Shown: positions 26,582-34,809, numbered from the stretch's first letter. The stretch is 35,861 nucleotides of DNA from Acidobacteriota bacterium (GCA_013151025.1 JAADJC010000091.1:38035-73895); one strand, 5' to 3'. A program made the numbers and translations. The notes: generated by a model not told the origin, from the letters alone.

Positions 26582-26610
26582 TTGCCAAGGGCAACCGGCT
26601 TCGCTATAAT
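26582..26610 (+). promoter_or_regulatory. Sigma70 promoter of the aminotransferase gene
   Basis: TTGCCA (26582-26587), a 17-base spacer and TATAAT (26605-26610) place the transcription start about 50 bases before the ATG. Confidence 0.75.
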
Positions 26611-26667
26611 GGAAGTGACAAAAAAACCGGTGCCACAGCCCATATTGGCACAGGAAGGAGACATTTC

Positions 26668-27864
26668 ATGACAAAAGCAATTTCAAACCGGGGAAAAGAA
26701 CAGCCCGCTTCTCCCATGCGGCGGCTGGAAGCTCCTTATCTGAAGATGAAAGACATTCGCAGCCATATTTACCCCCTGAACATCGGCCAGCCGGACATTG
26801 AAACACCGCCTTCCTACATGGACGTGTATCGTAATTTTCCCGGCCCCACCATCAAATACGGGCCGTCCGGCGGTCTGCCGGAATATCGGAAAATTCTGTC
26901 TGATTACTACGCGGGATGTGGCATTTCACTGACTCCGGACGAGATTCTGGTGACCACCGGCGGCAGTGAAGCGATTATTTTTGTATTTGCAGCCATTACC
27001 GATCCCGGTGACGAGGTGATTGTGCCGGAACCCTTCTATGCCAACTACAACGGTTTTGCCAATATGGTCGGTTCCCGGATAATACCGGTAACATCCAGGG
27101 CGGAAACCGGATATGCCCTGCCGCCCATTTCAGAAGTGGAATTAAAGATATCTCCCCGTACCCGGGCCATCATGATATGCAACCCCGGTAACCCCACCGG
27201 CTATGCCTACACAAAGGAAGAAATCAGCGCATTGAAGGCACTCTGCCTGAAACATGATATTTTTCTTGTCTCCGACGAAGTGTACCGGGAATTCGTGTAC
27301 GACGGTAAACACCATTCCATTCTGTCGGAGCCGGGGTTTGAAGAACATGGAATTATTGTGGATTCATTGTCCAAGCGGTTTTCCCTCTGCGGTGCCAGGC
27401 TGGGCCAGGTGGCATCCCATAACAAAGATGTGATTGACGCAATTTTGAAAATGGGGCAGGCACGGCTTTGCCCGCCAACTGTGGAGCAGTATGCGGCAAT
27501 GGAAGTGCACAAGCTGGGACAGGATTATTTCGACGGCATTCGCAAAGAATACCAGAAACGCCGGGATACGGTATATGACGGATTGATGAAAATTGACGGT
27601 GTTTTCTGCAAGAAACCCCGGGGTGCATTCTACATCCAGGCGAAGCTGCCGGTTGCGGATACAATCGAATTTGCCCATTGGCTGCTGACAGAGTTTGAAC
27701 TGGAAAATGAGACAGTGTTGGTTGCCCCCGGAAACGGGTTTTATGCCACGAAAGATATCGGATTAGACGAAATTCGCATTGCCTACATTATTGAAAGTGG
27801 TCAACTTGCTCGGGCCATGCACATTCTGGGGGAAGGACTCAGGGCTTATCCGGGCCGTAAATAA
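26668..27864 (+). CDS. PLP-dependent aminotransferase, class I/II (aspartate aminotransferase-like)
   Basis: This 398-residue fold-type I aminotransferase shows LNIGQPDIETP (37-47), NPGNPTGY (172-179), the cofactor Asp203 in VSDEVY, and the Schiff-base Lys236 in DSLSKRFSLCGARLG. These define the class I family; amino-acid specificity cannot be settled, though aspartate or alanine/aromatic type are the usual choices. The ATG at 26668 is set by GGAAGGAG seven bases upstream. The gene has its own promoter. Its last 26 bases overlap the end of the convergent bactofilin gene, so neither strand has room for a separate terminator there. Confidence 0.9.
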   Translation: MTKAISNRGKEQPASPMRRLEAPYLKMKDIRSHIYPLNIGQPDIETPPSYMDVYRNFPGPTIKYGPSGGLPEYRKILSDYYAGCGISLTPDEILVTTGGSEAIIFVFAAITDPGDEVIVPEPFYANYNGFANMVGSRIIPVTSRAETGYALPPISEVELKISPRTRAIMICNPGNPTGYAYTKEEISALKALCLKHDIFLVSDEVYREFVYDGKHHSILSEPGFEEHGIIVDSLSKRFSLCGARLGQVASHNKDVIDAILKMGQARLCPPTVEQYAAMEVHKLGQDYFDGIRKEYQKRRDTVYDGLMKIDGVFCKKPRGAFYIQAKLPVADTIEFAHWLLTEFELENETVLVAPGNGFYATKDIGLDEIRIAYIIESGQLARAMHILGEGLRAYPGRK

Positions 27865-28204
27865 CCAACTGAATCCGGCCATTGTGGGAAGCGCCTTCCT
27901 GCACAATGACGGAGGGGGCGTGGATATCCCCCCGGGAAAAACTGCCCTTCATTAGTTTGACATAGCCGCTGGACTGGATATTTCCCTTCACCGTACCACT
28001 GGATGCCACTGACGGAGAATGAATGTTCCCAATTACTGTGCCGGTTATCACAACCGGGCCTGTGCTGATCAGGTTACCTTCCAGGCGGCCATCCACCTGA
28101 ACGGCACCGGTGACATTGAGGTCTCCTTTCAGCTTTGCACCGGATGGAATTCGTGAAGGGGATGGGTTTTTCCCCGGTTGAAACGGGCTTAAATCTTTAT
28201 TCAT
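27839..28204 (-). CDS. Bactofilin (polymer-forming cytoskeletal protein)
   Basis: This 121-residue protein is a typical small bactofilin. A Pro-rich, disordered N-terminus (1-22) precedes the beta-helical domain with regular G-x-hydrophobic turns (GAKLKGDLNVTGAVQVDGRLEGNL, then VVITGTVIGNIHS and GTVKGNIQSSGYVKL). Bactofilins self-assemble into membrane-associated filaments that organise cell shape, polar machinery or envelope enzymes. The start follows GGAGGA by 10 bases. It lies 67 bases after a large unrecognised gene on the same strand and may share its transcript. Confidence 0.88.
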   Translation of the reverse strand: MNKDLSPFQPGKNPSPSRIPSGAKLKGDLNVTGAVQVDGRLEGNLISTGPVVITGTVIGNIHSPSVASSGTVKGNIQSSGYVKLMKGSFSRGDIHAPSVIVQEGASHNGRIQLVIYGPDKP

Positions 28205-28271
28205 ATCTTTATTATCCTCCGAAACGGCTCAAGGTACCAGAAAAAAGGTTGAAATTTGCGATAACCGGCTC

Positions 28272-30065
28272 TCAGTCCACCAATTCCAGCCATCCGAACC
28301 ACAGGGGGTGATGTTCCTTGTACCATCGAAGAATGCCCTTAAGTTTTTCCTGTTGTTCCAATGAAATTACGTCGGGCAGAATGAGATTAAAATGAACCCT
28401 GATCCGATCCTCTCCCAGAAACTCAAGTGCCTCGGAACAGAGAGTCTGCAGCTCGTTACGGATCCTGCCGGAATCCGAGATTTTTACAGGGCGATGCTCG
28501 TAGTCTTCTCCATATAGAAAACGGTTCAGAAGCGGGCTGAATACCAGCCGGCTCTGCTCCATTGTTTCCATCAGCCGGAATGTGAATGTAATCTGCTTGT
28601 CTGCCCGGGGAGTGGCCTGGCTGACCGTTGCCTGGTAAATCCCTTCTTTTAGTTTCTTTACGCCTGCGGAGCCGGTGTACGGGTCAGGACACATGTAACC
28701 GGAAATCGCCATCACTTCCCAGTTCTTTTCCGGGAAAAAATCATCTGCACTGACATTGGGTTTCTGGACAGGAATACCGGCTTCAATCCCGTTTCTAATA
28801 ATTTCACGGTACATCTCAATCGTTTCCCTGTCCGGTTGGCTTTCCAGAATTTTCGCCAGTTTTTCGCTGAAATCTTCAGCTTCCGGATTCAAGCCCATGA
28901 TGTGCCATTCCCTGTCGTAGGGCAGTTTGAACTTGGAGGTAAACACCGACAAAAAGGCATCCAGTCCCAGCATGGGGGCCAGACTGGCGGCCTGCATGGC
29001 TTCAGCAGAAGCCGCATAGCCATCCACAAAAAACAGGTGAGTTTGTCCTTCATTGTCCTGCCATGTACCAATATGATAAGTTGGGGCATAGGTGCCGGAA
29101 TCTGTGAAAACCGGAATCCCGGTGGTAGGCAATACCCAATCGTCTTCTGTCAGATGAACGCCCAGATCACTCCACTCCTTCCACAGTTTGCTGATTCGAA
29201 GCTCCCGACTTTTCCCCCGAAGGGTCCAGACATGAATATTTTCCCGTCTGATACCGGGATATGCTGTTTCTATGGCTTCCAGTACCAGTTTTCGAGGCGT
29301 TCTGAAATTGATCAGAATGGACCGATCCCCGGCGGACCGGATCACGGCTTTGGGGAGAAGCAGATTGCCCACATATCCCTCGTAGGGACGGGTGACGTGA
29401 AGGGGCTGATCAAAGACGTGGAGGATACTCATCGGGCCGGTTTCTTTGCCCTTCGCAAAGCGAGATGTGTTTTCGAGTGTGTCAATTGCGGTACCCCAGA
29501 CCGTAATTCCCGCATCCCTCAAATCTCCGTAAAAACCCTTCCAGCCGTAAGAATTATCATTGATCATCCGCTGAACCCGTTTGTCCAGCCACTTGGCCAC
29601 CTCGGGGCGTGCATACACACGGCCAAAACCCAGAAGGGGATTGGAGCCCATCTCGGGTGTCTCGCCACCTTTGGGCATTAAACCTTCACCGAGGGAAACC
29701 ATGATGGCGTGATTTTCCGGCAACTGTCTGGACAGGTACCAGAGGCTCTCGCTCATGATGTAGGCGGAAATGGCGTCTGCGTCTTTCTTTACCCGGTTCA
29801 GTCCGGACTTGTCCAGCCCCGCCCCTTCACCGAATCGACCGAAAAGTTGTGTGCCCAGTGCAGTTACCGCACCAGTCATGGCAAAGAGCCGTTCGATTCG
29901 CCCATCCACAAATGAAATTTCTCCGTGGAATTCCTTGAACGGCGTACCCCGTACCCACTTCACATCGACATCTTCCAGCCACAGGTGGAAACGACCCAGA
30001 ATCGGTCTGGAATCAAACGCCCACTGGGAAATCAGGTCTCTCTTTTCACGGGATTTCGTCACCAC
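28272..30065 (-). CDS. Large soluble protein of unknown function
   Basis: I do not recognise this 597-residue protein. It has no signal peptide and no transmembrane helix. The composition is that of a globular enzyme-like protein with many aromatic and acidic residues. Conserved-looking glycine-rich stretches include LGEGLMPKGG, NPLLGFGRVYARPE, VFTDSGTYAPTYHIGTWQ, FVDGYAASAEAMQAASLAP and SGYMCPDPYTGSAG. The start is a GTG at 30065 or the adjacent GTG at 30062, both close after AGGGGG. A strong promoter lies at 30104-30132. Gene order suggests co-transcription with the bactofilin gene; no functional link follows from that alone. Codon use looks like its neighbours, so I see no sign of recent transfer. 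Confidence 0.85.
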   Translation of the reverse strand: MVTKSREKRDLISQWAFDSRPILGRFHLWLEDVDVKWVRGTPFKEFHGEISFVDGRIERLFAMTGAVTALGTQLFGRFGEGAGLDKSGLNRVKKDADAISAYIMSESLWYLSRQLPENHAIMVSLGEGLMPKGGETPEMGSNPLLGFGRVYARPEVAKWLDKRVQRMINDNSYGWKGFYGDLRDAGITVWGTAIDTLENTSRFAKGKETGPMSILHVFDQPLHVTRPYEGYVGNLLLPKAVIRSAGDRSILINFRTPRKLVLEAIETAYPGIRRENIHVWTLRGKSRELRISKLWKEWSDLGVHLTEDDWVLPTTGIPVFTDSGTYAPTYHIGTWQDNEGQTHLFFVDGYAASAEAMQAASLAPMLGLDAFLSVFTSKFKLPYDREWHIMGLNPEAEDFSEKLAKILESQPDRETIEMYREIIRNGIEAGIPVQKPNVSADDFFPEKNWEVMAISGYMCPDPYTGSAGVKKLKEGIYQATVSQATPRADKQITFTFRLMETMEQSRLVFSPLLNRFLYGEDYEHRPVKISDSGRIRNELQTLCSEALEFLGEDRIRVHFNLILPDVISLEQQEKLKGILRWYKEHHPLWFGWLELVD

Positions 30066-30103
30066 TTACCCCCTGCAGAAATATTGCAAACTTTATAAAA
30101 TTC

Positions 30104-30132
30104 ATTCTACCTGTCCGCTGGTACAGTGTCAA
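30104..30132 (-). promoter_or_regulatory. Sigma70 promoter of the unknown/bactofilin unit
   Basis: The minus strand reads TTGACA (rc of 30127-30132), a 17-base spacer and TAGAAT (rc of 30104-30109), the same hexamers as the methionine-operon promoter. Confidence 0.75.
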
Positions 30133-30151
30133 TGAGATGAGCAGGAACAAG

Positions 30152-30300
30152 TCTAAGCTTAAGTTTAAGCCTAAGTTTAAGTTTAAGTTCAGATAAGATA
30201 TAGAAAAAACAGGAACTTGGCTATTTTCTATCTTATTTAACCCTGTTCTGTTCGACTCTTCTTGTATTTACTTAAACTCAGACTCAGACTTAAACTTCTC
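30152..30300. repeat. Intergenic repeat element, copy E (inverted TTTAAG hexamer arms)
   Basis: The left arm at 30152-30187 is six hexamers: TCTAAG, CTTAAG, TTTAAG, CCTAAG, TTTAAG, TTTAAG. The right arm at 30271-30294 is four inverted hexamers: CTTAAA, CTCAGA, CTCAGA, CTTAAA. Between them GAAAAAACAGGAACTTGGC (30203-30221) matches the cores of copies A and D, and AGATAAGATATAG can pair with CTATCTTATTT. It separates two genes on the minus strand. Confidence 0.75.
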
Positions 30301-30317
30301 TTGTCAGGCTTTGCCGC

Positions 30318-31301
30318 CTATTGATTTCCCAGCGTTGCGACCATTACCGCTTTGATAGTATGCATCCTGTTTTCCGCCTGGTCAAAGACCTTGGCGTGTT
30401 TGCTTTCAAATACGTCCTCACTGACTTCTTTGATGTCCGGAAACTTTCTGGCCATGTCGGTTTCACCGTTGTGGAAGGCAGGCAGGCAGTGGAGGAAAAT
30501 CACCTCGTCATTGCCGGTGGCATTTACTACGTTTATGTTTACCTGGTAAGGTTTCAATAGGCGGATACGTTCCGGAATCTTGTCTTCTTCTCCCATGGAA
30601 GCCCAGACGTCTGTGTACAGTACATCACAATCCTTCACACCATCTGCCACACCCGCCGTGAACGTCAGTTTCGCGTCGGTTTCTGCGGCAATTTTCTTCG
30701 CAGTATCAATGAGAGCGGTATCCGGGTACATGCCATCCGGGGCCACAATGCGGAAATCCATTCCCATCTTGGCAGCGCCGATCATCAGGGAATTGGCCAT
30801 GTTGTTCCGGCCGTCTCCGAGATAGGCAAAACGGATGCCTTTCAGGTGGCCGAAATTCTCCTTCACAGTGAGAAAATCCGCCAGAATCTGGGTGGGGTGA
30901 AATGTGTCGGTCAGACCATTCCAAACCGGTACACCGGCATATTTACCCAGTTGCACAACCGTATCATGCTTGAAACCCCGAAACTCGATTCCGTCAAACA
31001 CCCGCCCCAGTACCCGGGCCGTATCCTTCACAGTCTCTTTTTTCCCCAGTTGAATATCATTTTTCCCCAGGTATTCCGGATGAGCGCCTTCATCCACACA
31101 GGCCACGGTGAATGCGGTTCTTGTTCTTGTAGATGGTTTTTCAAAAATCAGGGCGATATTCTTTCGTTTCAGTGTATCTCCATAAATGCCCGCACGCTTG
31201 TTTGCTTTCAGGATTGCCGAGAGATCCAGCAGATAATGGATTTCTTTCGGTGTAAAATCAAGCAATGTCAGCAGATTTCTTCCTTTCAGGTTTTCAGCCA
31301 T
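30318..31301 (-). CDS. argF: Ornithine carbamoyltransferase
   Basis: This 327-residue enzyme transfers the carbamoyl group from carbamoyl phosphate to ornithine, giving citrulline in arginine synthesis (or the reverse in catabolism). The carbamoyl phosphate site STRTRT is at 57-62, HPTQ at 135-138, the ornithine-binding SMG loop at 235-237, and the catalytic HCLPAFH at 271-277. The SMG loop and the DxWxSMG context separate it from aspartate carbamoyltransferase. GGAGG lies 8 bases before the ATG. No other arginine gene is adjacent, so the anabolic assignment (argF rather than arcB) is by default. Confidence 0.95.
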   Translation of the reverse strand: MAENLKGRNLLTLLDFTPKEIHYLLDLSAILKANKRAGIYGDTLKRKNIALIFEKPSTRTRTAFTVACVDEGAHPEYLGKNDIQLGKKETVKDTARVLGRVFDGIEFRGFKHDTVVQLGKYAGVPVWNGLTDTFHPTQILADFLTVKENFGHLKGIRFAYLGDGRNNMANSLMIGAAKMGMDFRIVAPDGMYPDTALIDTAKKIAAETDAKLTFTAGVADGVKDCDVLYTDVWASMGEEDKIPERIRLLKPYQVNINVVNATGNDEVIFLHCLPAFHNGETDMARKFPDIKEVSEDVFESKHAKVFDQAENRMHTIKAVMVATLGNQ

Positions 31302-31331
31302 CGGAGGGTCCTCCTCATTCTTTGTACCGCC

Positions 31332-31337
31332 ATTATA
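31332..31337 (-). promoter_or_regulatory. Consensus -10 of argF
   Basis: The minus strand has TATAAT about 30 bases before the argF start; no convincing -35 or ARG box is seen. The remaining gap to the GNAT gene (31338-31520) is AT-rich and shows no feature. Confidence 0.4.
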
Positions 31338-31520
31338 GTCAACTTACACACGAAAGAAAGGAGAAAAGTCAATATTTCTCCTGTCGATCCTTTCGCATTT
31401 GTGAGGATTATATGTAGATATTATCAGGAAACAACTCAGCCGCCTCCGTCATACGCGCTGCCGATGAAATATGTTGCGGTCCCCCAGCGGAAATGTGAAG
31501 GGAATCACTGGTTTTTGCAG

Positions 31521-32243
31521 TTATTGAACTTCAAACCAAAGCACATTCCGATCCTTTCGAAAGCCTGATTTTATGGCCAGGTGCATTGATTTGAGATTGG
31601 CTTCTTCTATATGGACAAACGGAATCTTTCCCTGTTTTCGCAACTCGTGAACCAGATGGACTGTCAGTTCATACGCATATCCTCTCCTTCGATATGCGTC
31701 CAAAACATGCAGAAGGCCAATGGCAGAATCATCGTGGGTCATCGCCCAGGCCACCAGTTTCCCGGACTCATGTATGCCGACGCTGATCCCTTTCCGGATA
31801 CGATCCCGGATATAACCAGGCGAGGTGACCCCCTGATAGAGAGAATGTTCATACACATATTGAGCGTCATGAACAGTCAGCGGGACGATGCGTGAATTGG
31901 TGGTCCTGCCAAACATTACATGCTGCGGCAACACCAGTTTCATCGTGGATAATTGCCATACAAGAGTTTTGCCGGCGGTGAGCAATGGCAGCATCCAATC
32001 CTCAATCACAGCGAAAAATTTATCATTCTTTGTCAAGGTTCTCACTACTTTACCCAATTCCTGTGTATTGGGCGTGCTGATATAGACCCATTGATGATCA
32101 CTGTTCCCTCGAAGCACTATCGAATTACTGATTTTGTCAAGACTTTGGATCGGATTGTTCTCCATGAAATAGAGCATATTCATATTTTTTAATTCATCTT
32201 TTTTCAGGAATGAAACAATGGTCTCAAATGAATCAATCGTCAT
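31521..32243 (-). CDS. GNAT-family N-acetyltransferase
   Basis: This 240-residue protein has a GNAT domain in its C-terminal half. IGLLHVLDAYRRRGYAYELT (about residues 177-196) contains the acetyl-CoA-binding R/Q-x-x-G-x-A/G pattern as RRRGYA, followed by a conserved IEEANLKSMHLAIKSGF, which is the usual N-x-x-S-x-x-hydrophobic-x-x-x-GF end motif. The N-terminal half is a divergent GNAT-like or FR47-type lobe, as in glycine N-acyltransferase-like proteins. The acceptor substrate is unknown. GGAG lies seven bases before the ATG. It starts 43 bases after the TauE permease gene and probably shares its transcript. It is more AT-rich than most of the window. Confidence 0.82.
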   Translation of the reverse strand: MTIDSFETIVSFLKKDELKNMNMLYFMENNPIQSLDKISNSIVLRGNSDHQWVYISTPNTQELGKVVRTLTKNDKFFAVIEDWMLPLLTAGKTLVWQLSTMKLVLPQHVMFGRTTNSRIVPLTVHDAQYVYEHSLYQGVTSPGYIRDRIRKGISVGIHESGKLVAWAMTHDDSAIGLLHVLDAYRRRGYAYELTVHLVHELRKQGKIPFVHIEEANLKSMHLAIKSGFRKDRNVLWFEVQ

Positions 32244-32286
32244 TTCTTTTCTCCGTTTTCATCTCTCACTCAACATCCTGCGGTGT

Positions 32287-33018
32287 TTACTTCAGAAAGA
32301 GAATGACTGCCATCAGAACCAGCGCGGCAAATATGGCTTTCTTGATGAGCTTTTCACCGCCTTTGACGGCAATGTGCGTCCCCACATAGCCACCGATACC
32401 CTGGGCCACCGCTACCACGGCAGCAACCTGCCAGTCAATCTTACCGTACATGGCAAAAACAAGAATAGCTACCACAGTATAACTGGCAATGATAAAAACC
32501 TTAATGCTATTGGTTCGAACCAGGTCCAGTCCGGTGGCGAAATGAATTGAACCAATGAGAAAAAGACCCACGCCGGCCTGGATAAACCCACCGTAGATGC
32601 CGACGCAGAAAAACAACACAAAAGTCACAATCGGACCGGGTTTTGCAGCCGGTTTTCCATTGACTGAACGGCTGTCCCGGTACACGGAAAGTACCACAAA
32701 AACCAGCATCAGAACCGAAATAATCTTCTGGAAAATGGTATCAGGTATGTGGACAGACATAAATGCGCCGCCGATGCTTCCCAGAAGAGCGGGAATCATC
32801 AGACGGGCACTGGTTTTCAGGTCAAAAAGCCCCTTCTGCCGAAATCCATAAACCGACATCGTGTTCTGGGTAAGAAGTGCAATCCGGTTGGTACCGTTGG
32901 CCACAGTGGCGGGCAATCCGGCCATGATGAGGAGCGGCAGCATCAAAAAAGAACCCCCAGCCGCCATCGTATTGAAAATGCCGGCGAAAAAAGCCGCAAT
33001 GCCCAGCAGAATCAGCAT
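32287..33018 (-). CDS. TauE/SafE-family membrane permease
   Basis: This 243-residue protein has about seven to eight transmembrane helices and the two half-repeats of the TauE/SafE (DUF81) family: FNTMAAGGSFLMLPLL in the first, and GGFIQAGVGLFLIG with RTNSIKVFI in the second. Members export or import sulfur-containing anions such as sulfite or sulfoacetate, but many are uncharacterised. The ATG at 33018 is favoured because GGGGAG lies 8 bases upstream; an in-frame GTG at 33027 overlaps that site. It leads a short operon with the GNAT gene. Confidence 0.9.
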   Translation of the reverse strand: MLILLGIAAFFAGIFNTMAAGGSFLMLPLLIMAGLPATVANGTNRIALLTQNTMSVYGFRQKGLFDLKTSARLMIPALLGSIGGAFMSVHIPDTIFQKIISVLMLVFVVLSVYRDSRSVNGKPAAKPGPIVTFVLFFCVGIYGGFIQAGVGLFLIGSIHFATGLDLVRTNSIKVFIIASYTVVAILVFAMYGKIDWQVAAVVAVAQGIGGYVGTHIAVKGGEKLIKKAIFAALVLMAVILFLK

Positions 33019-33101
33019 GAAAAACACTCCCCAACGGTCAGGGCAAGTGGTCCCCCACTACCCGATACTTTCGTCAAGTGTAGCATAGGTTAAAGAAGAA
33101 A

Positions 33102-33218
33102 CAGGGGAGAAGGTCGAGGTTGAGTAGAACGCAAGATTGAGTAAAAACAGAGTGCAGCAAATCCTTGCCTTTCCCTCCCACTTCTCCAACTCTCCCCTAC
33201 TCCACCCCCCACTCATCC
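33102..33218. repeat. Intergenic repeat element, copy G (purine/pyrimidine arms)
   Basis: A purine-rich left side (GGGGAGAAGGTCGAGGTTGA from 33104) faces a pyrimidine-rich right side (33163-33218). On the minus strand the right side contains GTGGGAGGGAAAGGCAAGG, which recalls the GTACGAGGGAAAGG end of copy C. Pairing is imperfect. It lies between the TauE gene start and the pilin region. Confidence 0.45.
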
Positions 33219-33291
33219 TATGGTAATTCAGGATCACAGTATCAGAATAATGACAAACAGATGAAAGAAATGGAGTAAGAATATTTTCTTT

Positions 33292-33492
33292 TTGTCTGCG
33301 TGGCGCGTCTCCACCCTCAAACCGGCAGGCAGCAGCTACCTCGTCAGCTACAGCTACGACCCCGCCACCGGGGATATCCTCTCTGTTACGAGAGGAGGGG
33401 GGAGCGCGCGTGTGAGTGGATCAGGGAAGGGAGCATCCTCTTTTCTTTTAGAACACAGGCGGTACAGCCACACAGAACACTTCCCAAAATGA
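33292..33492 (+). pseudogene. Possible YD/RHS-repeat protein fragment
   Basis: A 66-codon open frame beginning at a TTG contains SYSYDPATGDILSVTRGGG, which closely fits the YD-repeat pattern (Y-D-x-x-G-x-L-x-x-V) of RHS and wall-associated proteins. There is no ribosome-binding site or further repeat, and the segment from about 33300 to 33420 is more GC-rich than its surroundings. A relic of a larger RHS-like gene is likelier than a working gene. Chance similarity is possible. Confidence 0.35.
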
Positions 33493-33493
33493 G

Positions 33494-33530
33494 TGACAAA
33501 AATTGTCACAAACTGACAAAAATTGTCAGT
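33494..33530 (+). promoter_or_regulatory. Tandem palindromic activator sites upstream of the pilin promoter
   Basis: Two perfect 17-base palindromes, GTGACAAAAATTGTCAC (33494-33510) and CTGACAAAAATTGTCAG (33514-33530), have centres 20 bases apart. They are about 88 and 108 bases before the predicted sigma54 start. This spacing is typical of NtrC/PilR-type activator sites. PilR sites contain TGTC, as these do. Confidence 0.75.
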
Positions 33531-33583
33531 GGTTGGAATTGGAGAAAAATGGAAGATAAAGAAAATAAAGCAGTTGAAATTTC

Positions 33584-33598
33584 TGGCACAAAGCTGGC
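33584..33598 (+). promoter_or_regulatory. Sigma54 (RpoN) promoter of the pilin gene
   Basis: TGGCAC-N5-TGGC has GG and GC at the exact -24/-12 spacing, with a single departure (TG for TT) from TGGCAC-N5-TTGC. The transcript would start near 33610, about 30 bases before the pilin ATG. Confidence 0.8.
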
Positions 33599-33641
33599 AT
33601 TATGAATTCCCGCCTATTCATTTTCCATAAGGAGGAAAGAT

Positions 33642-34124
33642 ATGAACAAAAAAGGTTTTACACTGATTGAATTGCTGATCGTTGTCGCGATCATCGGTAT
33701 TCTGGCTGCCATCGCCATCCCGGGTTACCTCGGCGCACAGGCGAAGTCCAAGAGAAGCGCGGTAAAAGAAAATGCCGCAAACATTTCCAAAGAACTGCAG
33801 AACTGGCTGGCCTCTGCCTACGCCACAGATATTAATGATCGGCAGGCTGACATTAACGGTGATGGCGCTATGTCCGATATAACTGGTGAAACAGCCACAA
33901 GCTTGGCAACTGCGGTTACAACCCACCTTAACTATGGTTCGATCGTCAATCCGTATAGCAGCACAGGTGGTCTGATGTTCGTGGCTGGTGCTCCCGGTAC
34001 CGTAGCAGGTGAAGTCTATATGCAAGGGAATAACACAACTAAAAGTATATTAATTGTTGGCATTGCGGAAGACGCAAACCATGCCGCCTATGAGGTATTC
34101 AGACAGACTGTTTCTGTAGAGTAA
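33642..34124 (+). CDS. Type IV pilin (major pilin-like)
   Basis: This 160-residue prepilin has a short leader MNKKG cut before Phe6. The class III signal FTLIELLIVVAIIGILAAIAIPGY includes the conserved Glu10 (Glu5 of the mature protein). The mature domain has a long alpha-1 and a loop DINGDGAMSD (70-79) that looks like a calcium-binding Dx[DN]xDG loop. Sequence N130-N131-T-T gives two overlapping N-x-S/T sequons, with another at Asn47. Such pilins polymerise into type IV pili for adhesion, twitching or DNA uptake. AAGGAGG precedes the ATG. A sigma54 promoter with twin activator sites lies upstream and a strong terminator downstream, so it is expressed alone. No assembly genes (pilB/C/D) are in the window. 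Confidence 0.93.
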   Translation: MNKKGFTLIELLIVVAIIGILAAIAIPGYLGAQAKSKRSAVKENAANISKELQNWLASAYATDINDRQADINGDGAMSDITGETATSLATAVTTHLNYGSIVNPYSSTGGLMFVAGAPGTVAGEVYMQGNNTTKSILIVGIAEDANHAAYEVFRQTVSVE

Positions 34125-34150
34125 CAAGCTGACAATTGCAAGTGAAAGAG

Positions 34151-34175
34151 AGCCCGCCTTCGGCGGGCTTTTTTT
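34151..34175 (+). terminator. Rho-independent terminator of the pilin gene
   Basis: AGCCCGCC-TTC-GGCGGGCT (8 bp) is followed by seven T, 26 bases after the pilin stop. Confidence 0.95.
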
Positions 34176-34238
34176 GCTTCTGCCCGTAAAGATACTATTT
34201 CCTGTTCCTTGTGATTTGTTGACAGATATGAGGTGAAG

Positions 34239-34667
34239 ATGAATTCCCTGATTTCCACAGTCCTGAAGAAAAAAACAGACAGCATGGCTATTCAGCTGTT
34301 CCGCTACGGAATTGTAGGTGGAATCGCCTATGTCGTGGATTTCGGACTGCTGTTTGCCCTCACCGAGTATGCCGGAATCCCCTACCTCCTCTCCGCCGCC
34401 TTTTCCTTCCTTGCCGGGCTGACAACAAACTACCTTTTCAGCATTTTCTGGGTGTTCAAAACCCGATCCATTGAAAACAGGATGGCGGAATTTTCCGTGT
34501 TTGCTTTTATCGGCCTCGCCGGGCTGGGATTCAACGAGTTGTTTCTCTGGGCGTTTACCAGTCTGATGGGCTGGCATTACCTTGTATCAAAATTGGCAGC
34601 CACACCGTTGGTGTTTTTGTGGAACTTTTTTATCAGAAAATTTGTTTTATTTAGCAAATCACAGTAG
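34239..34667 (+). CDS. GtrA-family membrane protein
   Basis: This 142-residue protein has four transmembrane helices and the GtrA family pattern: QLFRYGIVGGIAYVVDFGLLFAL near the N-terminus, then FSFLAGLTTNYLFSIFWVF, EFSVFAFIGLAGLGFNELFLW, and the C-terminal NFFIRKFVLFSK. GtrA proteins are thought to move undecaprenyl- or polyprenyl-phosphate-linked sugars across the membrane for surface glycosylation. The ATG at 34239 follows GAGGTGA; an overlapping GTG at 34233 is possible. It lies after the pilin terminator and before an oligosaccharyltransferase-like gene, which supports a surface-glycosylation role. Confidence 0.9.
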   Translation: MNSLISTVLKKKTDSMAIQLFRYGIVGGIAYVVDFGLLFALTEYAGIPYLLSAAFSFLAGLTTNYLFSIFWVFKTRSIENRMAEFSVFAFIGLAGLGFNELFLWAFTSLMGWHYLVSKLAATPLVFLWNFFIRKFVLFSKSQ

Positions 34668-34670
34668 TCA

Positions 34671-34699
34671 TTGAATCAAAGTGCAGGATTTGATATGAT
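34671..34699 (+). promoter_or_regulatory. Sigma70-type promoter of the oligosaccharyltransferase-like gene
   Basis: TTGAAT (34671-34676), a 17-base spacer and TATGAT (34694-34699) lie about 110 bases before the start. Confidence 0.55.
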
Positions 34700-34809
34700 A
34701 ATAAAGGATTTGTCCGTATCCCGTTAGCACAAAATCATTCTCGTTATCGTGCTTTACCTTTGCCCATGCAAGTTGTTCACATTTAGATTCATTGCAGGAG
34801 GTCGGATAA

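Noticed and set aside
30152-30300. CRISPR array made of TTTAAG repeats
   Set aside because: Units are only six bases, contiguous without spacers, and inverted on the other side; no cas genes are present.
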